From NCBI RefSeq assembly GCF_000812875.1, contig NZ_JSYK01000002.1:62001-126000 (forward strand): 64,000 nt of DNA, given 5' to 3'. The stretch is from Kaistella solincola. Its GTDB lineage: Bacteria; Bacteroidota; Bacteroidia; Flavobacteriales; Weeksellaceae. The notes under the pieces were generated by a model. The model was not told where the DNA came from. It did no database searches and was given only the letters and a program-made list of their open reading frames with translations. Made by a program: the position numbers and the translations under genes. Below are positions 60,669 to 64,000 of the stretch, piece after piece (the first letter of the stretch is position 1; the number at the start of each line of letters is the position of its first letter).

Positions 60669-61655
60669 TTATTTTTTAGCTAAAGCTTTTTCTACCTCAT
60701 TTCCGCACAAATCTTTGATGGAAATTCCGTAAAAAGCAGCTTGTTGTGGTAAAATTGAGGCGGGCGAAAACCCTGGATTGGTATTCATTTCCAACATATA
60801 GGGAATTCCATCCATAATAATGAATTCGCTGCGCGAAAAGCCACTCATTCCCAATGCATTATATGCTTTAATGGTGATTTCTTCCACACGTTTTCGCGTT
60901 TCATCATCAATTCTGGCTGGTGTAATTTCTTCGGATGCGCCTTCGTATTTGGCTTCATAATCGAAAAATTCTTTGTCCGGCACGATTTCCGTAATACCGA
61001 GCACGATGGTTTCACCATTGAAATCGACCGCGCCCACGGAAACTTCCATTCCGTCCAGAAAGCTTTCGATTAATATTTCCTCATCTTCCGCGAAAGCGAA
61101 ATCTAAAGCTTTTTGAAATTCAGACTGCGCTTTTACTTTAGAAATGCCAAGCGAGGAACCGGATTGGTTTGGTTTCACGAAAAGCGGCAAACCGAGTTCC
61201 TTAATAATTTGGTCTTCCTCAATATTTTCACCGTGGCGCAAATAAATACTTTTCGCGGACGGAATTCCGTATTTTGACAAAACCGCCAAAGTATCTTTTT
61301 TATTAAAGGTGAGCGCGCTCTGGTAAAAATCGCAGCCGGTATATTTTTGCCCGATGGTGTTCCAATACGCTTGAAGTTCACCATTTTCACCTGGTTTCCC
61401 GTGGATAATATTAAAGCAGACATCAAATTTCACTTCAAAACCACTGCTTAATTCTACCGTAAAATCTGCTTTATTAATAGGTGCTTTTACACCGCGGTCG
61501 TCGACGAAATACCATTCATCTTTTAAAATGACGACTTTATAAACGTTATATTTTTCACGGTCCAGGGAATCAAAAATCAGTTGGCCGCTTTTTAGAGAAA
61601 CTTTATATTCCTCGGAATAGCCGCCCATTACAACGGCAATGTTTTTTTTGTTCAT
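60669..61655 (-). CDS. ddl: D-alanine--D-alanine ligase
   Basis: Ddl joins D-Ala to D-Ala for peptidoglycan. It is an ATP-grasp enzyme with KKNIAVVMGGYSEEYKVSL at the N-terminus, LFVKPNQSGSSLGISKV and the metal-binding EMNTNPGFSPASI near the C-terminus. At 328 residues it is normal. It is followed by coaD; its own upstream region holds the hairpin element at about 61722. Confidence 0.97.
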   Translation of the reverse strand: MNKKNIAVVMGGYSEEYKVSLKSGQLIFDSLDREKYNVYKVVILKDEWYFVDDRGVKAPINKADFTVELSSGFEVKFDVCFNIIHGKPGENGELQAYWNTIGQKYTGCDFYQSALTFNKKDTLAVLSKYGIPSAKSIYLRHGENIEEDQIIKELGLPLFVKPNQSGSSLGISKVKAQSEFQKALDFAFAEDEEILIESFLDGMEVSVGAVDFNGETIVLGITEIVPDKEFFDYEAKYEGASEEITPARIDDETRKRVEEITIKAYNALGMSGFSRSEFIIMDGIPYMLEMNTNPGFSPASILPQQAAFYGISIKDLCGNEVEKALAKK

Positions 61656-61721
61656 CAGATTTTACAATAAAAGCAAAATTAAACAAATTGTTTAATAGCC
61701 ACCGACTAATATGAGATTTTC

Positions 61722-61753
61722 TAAAAAAACTGGCTTTTAGCGGCTAATTTTTT
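61722..61753. repeat. Hairpin element of the GCC/GGC family
   Basis: AACTGGCTTTTAGCGGCTAATTTTTT carries the CTTTTAGCGGC core with A and T runs. It lies between divergent ddl and lpxK, so it is not a normal terminator position for either gene. Confidence 0.6.
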
Positions 61754-61813
61754 CTTTAAAAATGTAAAGAATCACCTTTTTAGAAGTCTTAAAAAATTGT
61801 AATTTCGCCCTCT

Positions 61814-62839
61814 ATGAAAAGATGGTATCTCTACCCTTTTTCCTTAGGTTATCATGTGGCTACGGCAGCGCGTAACACCATGTATAATTGGGGAATTTCT
61901 AAATCGACCGCCTTTAAAACGCCGATTATCAACGTCGGAAATCTTTCCGTTGGCGGCAGCGGAAAATCGCCGATGGTGATGTATCTCGCAGATCTGGTTT
62001 CCAAACATTACAAAACTGGTGTGCTTTCGCGTGGTTATGGCCGTGCGACCAAAGGTTACGGCATCACAAACTACGACAGCAATTATAAAACGGTTGGCGA
62101 TGAAGCCATGCAGCTGTTTGAAAGGTTTAAAAACCGTTTCGTCATCGCAGTTTCCGAGGAAAGAGTTCCTGGCGCCAAAAAAGTCATTAAAGATATGGAT
62201 CTGGAAGTTTTGATATTGGACGACGCTTATCAGCACCGCGCAATAAAACCGGGTTTTAATATTTTGATGACCGATTACGAAGATCCGTATTTCAAAGATT
62301 TTCTTTTACCTGCCGGAAATTTACGTGAAAGCCGAAGTGGCGCGCGGCGCGCTCAAATCATCATGGTTTCGAAATCTCCGGAAAACTTGACTGAGGAAAA
62401 AAAGCAATATTTCATCTCGAGAATAAATCCGCGTCACGGCCAAAAAGTATTTTTTTCGAGTATTGGTTACGATGAAAATGTATATTCGAAAACTCAGATA
62501 TTGCCAGATAATAACCTTTCGTATTACGATATCTTGCTGATTACCGGAATTGCAAATCCGAAACCGCTCGTCAAACATTTAGCTAAATTTTCGGACCGCG
62601 TGAAACATCTTAAGTTTCGCGACCATCATAATTTTACCGATCATGACATTAAAAATATTTTGGCAGAATTTAAAAAACTCGGCGAGTATAAGCTCATTCT
62701 GACCACCGAAAAAGACTACGTTCGCCTGAAAACTTTTGATTATCTTCGGGACCTTGTTTTCTACTGGCCCATCAATATTACCATCGACCGGAAGGAAGAA
62801 TTTAACCAAACCATCCTCAACTATGTTGGAAAAAATTAA
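61814..62839 (+). CDS. lpxK: Tetraacyldisaccharide 4'-kinase
   Basis: LpxK phosphorylates the lipid A precursor at the 4' position. The Walker A is GNLSVGGSGKSPM, followed by LSRGYGR and the DDAYQHR motif. At 341 residues it is normal. An N-terminal hydrophobic stretch near residues 5-20 fits membrane association. Its last 17 bases overlap the start of the nucleoside phosphorylase gene, suggesting translational coupling despite unrelated functions. Confidence 0.96.
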   Translation: MKRWYLYPFSLGYHVATAARNTMYNWGISKSTAFKTPIINVGNLSVGGSGKSPMVMYLADLVSKHYKTGVLSRGYGRATKGYGITNYDSNYKTVGDEAMQLFERFKNRFVIAVSEERVPGAKKVIKDMDLEVLILDDAYQHRAIKPGFNILMTDYEDPYFKDFLLPAGNLRESRSGARRAQIIMVSKSPENLTEEKKQYFISRINPRHGQKVFFSSIGYDENVYSKTQILPDNNLSYYDILLITGIANPKPLVKHLAKFSDRVKHLKFRDHHNFTDHDIKNILAEFKKLGEYKLILTTEKDYVRLKTFDYLRDLVFYWPINITIDRKEEFNQTILNYVGKN

Positions 62840-63641
62840 AGAAACCGCAGCGTTCATTAAAAATATCATTCAGGAAACGCCGGAATTTGCCATCGTTTTA
62901 GGTTCTGGTTTAGGCAAACTTAAAGATGAAGTGGAACCGATTCACGTTTTGGATTATTCTGAAATCCCGAATTTCCCTCAAACTACGGTTGTTGGTCATG
63001 GAGGAAAATTAATTTTTGGCGTTTTAGAGGGCAAAAAAGTTTTGATGATGAGCGGGCGATTTCATTATTATGAAGGTCACGATATTCAAACAGTGGTTTT
63101 CCCTTTTCGCGTTTTTCATCTTTTGGGCATTAAAAATTTAATCTTGTCTAATGCTTCCGGCGGTGTGAATCCAGCTTTTAAAGTGGCTGATGTGATGATT
63201 ATTAATGACCACATCAACATGATGCCGGAACATCCTCTGCGCGGAAAAAATCTGGAAGAATTTGGGCCACGCTTCGTGGATATGAGCGAACCGTACAATC
63301 GGCAAATGATAAAAATTGCCCGAAATACCGCCGAAAATCTCGGAATCACCGCGCACGAAGGCTGCTATGTCGCGCTGCAGGGACCAACTTTTGAAACGCC
63401 GGCGGAATACGGAATGATTCGCGCCATCGGCGGCGATGCTGTCGGGATGAGCACTGTGCCCGAAGTAATTGTCGCAAAACATCAGGGAATGGAGTGTTTC
63501 GGGATTTCCATCATCACCGATGTGGGTGGCCCGGACATCGCCTTCACCGTTTCCCACGAAGAAGTCTTGGCAGCTGCAGATAAAGCAATGCCGAATGTCA
63601 TTAAAATTGTAAAAGGTGTGGTGAAAAATTATAACTCCTAA
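62823..63641 (+). CDS. Purine-nucleoside phosphorylase
   Basis: This 272-residue trimeric-type purine nucleoside phosphorylase has VLGSGLGKLKDE, GHGGKLIFGV, MSGRFHYYEGHD, and the specificity segment GMSTVPEVIVAKHQGM. The start at 62823 (MLEKIKETAAFIKNI) is chosen over an upstream codon because the homology begins there. It is in the PNP/MTAP family; the GPTFETPAEYGMIRAIGGDAVGM region suits inosine/guanosine. It overlaps lpxK by 17 bases and ends before the terminator at 63661. Confidence 0.94.
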   Translation: MLEKIKETAAFIKNIIQETPEFAIVLGSGLGKLKDEVEPIHVLDYSEIPNFPQTTVVGHGGKLIFGVLEGKKVLMMSGRFHYYEGHDIQTVVFPFRVFHLLGIKNLILSNASGGVNPAFKVADVMIINDHINMMPEHPLRGKNLEEFGPRFVDMSEPYNRQMIKIARNTAENLGITAHEGCYVALQGPTFETPAEYGMIRAIGGDAVGMSTVPEVIVAKHQGMECFGISIITDVGGPDIAFTVSHEEVLAAADKAMPNVIKIVKGVVKNYNS

Positions 63642-63660
63642 ATTACATTTCCGCAAAAAA

Positions 63661-63692
63661 TAAAAAAAATGCCCTTTTAGCGGCATTTTTTT
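63661..63692. terminator. Bidirectional terminator (GCC/GGC hairpin family)
   Basis: ATGCC CTTTTAGC GGCAT is flanked by A and T runs. It lies between the convergent phosphorylase gene and the NYN-LOTUS gene. Confidence 0.85.
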
Positions 63693-63710
63693 TCGTTTTG
63701 GATCGTGCTG

Positions 63711-64000
63711 TTATTTCACACGCACATAAATATGCCTGATGTTTTTTACGCCGGTTTCTCTTTCGTCGATTTCAATTTTACCGATGCTTTTAATTAAAGG
63801 TAATAGCTTTGGAAAACCGAAATTTCGCGGATCGAAATCCGGTTTCTTTTTAATGATGAAACTTCCGAGGTTTCCAAGAAAAGTCCAGCCATCTTCATCG
63901 CCCAAATCATTGATGCTTTCCGTAATGAGCTTGATATTCCGCGAATCTACTTTGCTTAAAGGTTCTTTTTTGCGCTTGGTTTTCTCGGGCTTAATTGTGG
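63711..64000 (-). CDS. C-terminal part of a probable NYN-LOTUS (OST-HTH) domain protein; 5' end outside window
   Basis: The frame is open at the window edge; the visible roughly 96 residues are a basic linker (PEKTKRKKEPLSK) followed by an OST-HTH/LOTUS domain. This reads LGDEDGWTFLGNLGSFI, then KKKPDFDPRNFGFPKLLPLI and ending HIYVRVK. Such domains follow NYN (PIN-like) nuclease domains in widespread bacterial proteins, so the missing N-terminal part is probably NYN. That inference cannot be checked here. The family is thought to act on RNA. It is convergent with the phosphorylase gene. Confidence 0.82.
   Translation of the reverse strand, partial: TIKPEKTKRKKEPLSKVDSRNIKLITESINDLGDEDGWTFLGNLGSFIIKKKPDFDPRNFGFPKLLPLIKSIGKIEIDERETGVKNIRHIYVRVK

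Noticed and set aside
63138-63686. 182-codon minus-strand frame opposite the phosphorylase gene
   Set aside because: Antisense shadow crossing the terminator; the phosphorylase reading is unambiguous.
1-64000. Insertion sequence, prophage, toxin-antitoxin or defence island
   Set aside because: No transposase, integrase, phage or nuclease-effector genes were recognised. All large genes have housekeeping or envelope assignments.

Overview
The window reads as the chromosome of a flavobacterium of the family Weeksellaceae, close to Chryseobacterium or Kaistella. The DNA is AT-rich. Genes mostly lack Shine-Dalgarno sequences, and several intergenic regions carry the Bacteroidota -7 promoter box TAnnTTTG. 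Two secreted proteins end in type IX secretion (T9SS) sorting domains, and small families typical of the phylum are present (DUF4295, DUF3810, GIN/DUF2807, TPM, GldG-free T9SS cargo, TRIC channel). The genus assignment is inference from protein style; no 16S rRNA gene is present.

Layout. 1-8.6 kb: 3' end of polyphosphate kinase, a cobalamin riboswitch with a BtuB-like receptor, the CCA-adding enzyme, then membrane genes (GtrA, PlsC-like acyltransferase, sugar MFS transporter, DUF3810). 8.6-14.9 kb: tRNA-Met(CAU), a thioredoxin-like protein, a T9SS type A cargo with a tiny Pro/Gly-rich membrane protein, then clpX, a HIT protein and greA. 15-19.5 kb: a four-gene run (Rieske-like lipoprotein, dtd, lipoprotein, hydrolase), nrnA, rpmH and ftsE. 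19.6-28.3 kb: accA and gltX, then a small surface-glycan island (GT90, mannose-6-phosphate-isomerase-type cupin, two GT4 enzymes, a TagB/TagF-like transferase), then rocD. 28.4-36.9 kb: accCB, rpmF, DUF177, pdxA, ribE with an overlapping orphan histidine kinase, trmN6 and tsf. 37-48 kb: a giant T9SS type B protein with an IgGFc-binding-like domain, fmt, recQ, two tandem thrombospondin-type-3 outer-membrane barrels (only one keeps its OmpA domain), folK and sppA. 48-58 kb: glsB, ftsY, the DUF4295/L33/L28 group, murB, an aminotransferase with an unusual GC-rich structured leader, an M3 peptidase, a GIN-domain lipoprotein, and a LemA-TPM-TPM operon. 58-64 kb: folA, a TPR-like membrane protein, an array of four short hairpins, a TRIC channel, coaD, ddl, lpxK, purine nucleoside phosphorylase, and the C-terminal end of a probable NYN-LOTUS protein.

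Most of this is conserved housekeeping DNA. I see no insertion sequence, prophage, CRISPR array or defence island, and no clearly new multi-gene system. The signals most worth pursuing are a candidate structured RNA ahead of the aminotransferase gene (about 52.74-52.86 kb), and a dispersed family of near-identical hairpins with the core TTTTAGCGGC or TAAAACGGC that act as intergenic terminators. Others are a Rieske-like lipoprotein lacking the histidine ligands, the duplicated barrel pair, and a small T9SS-linked membrane protein.
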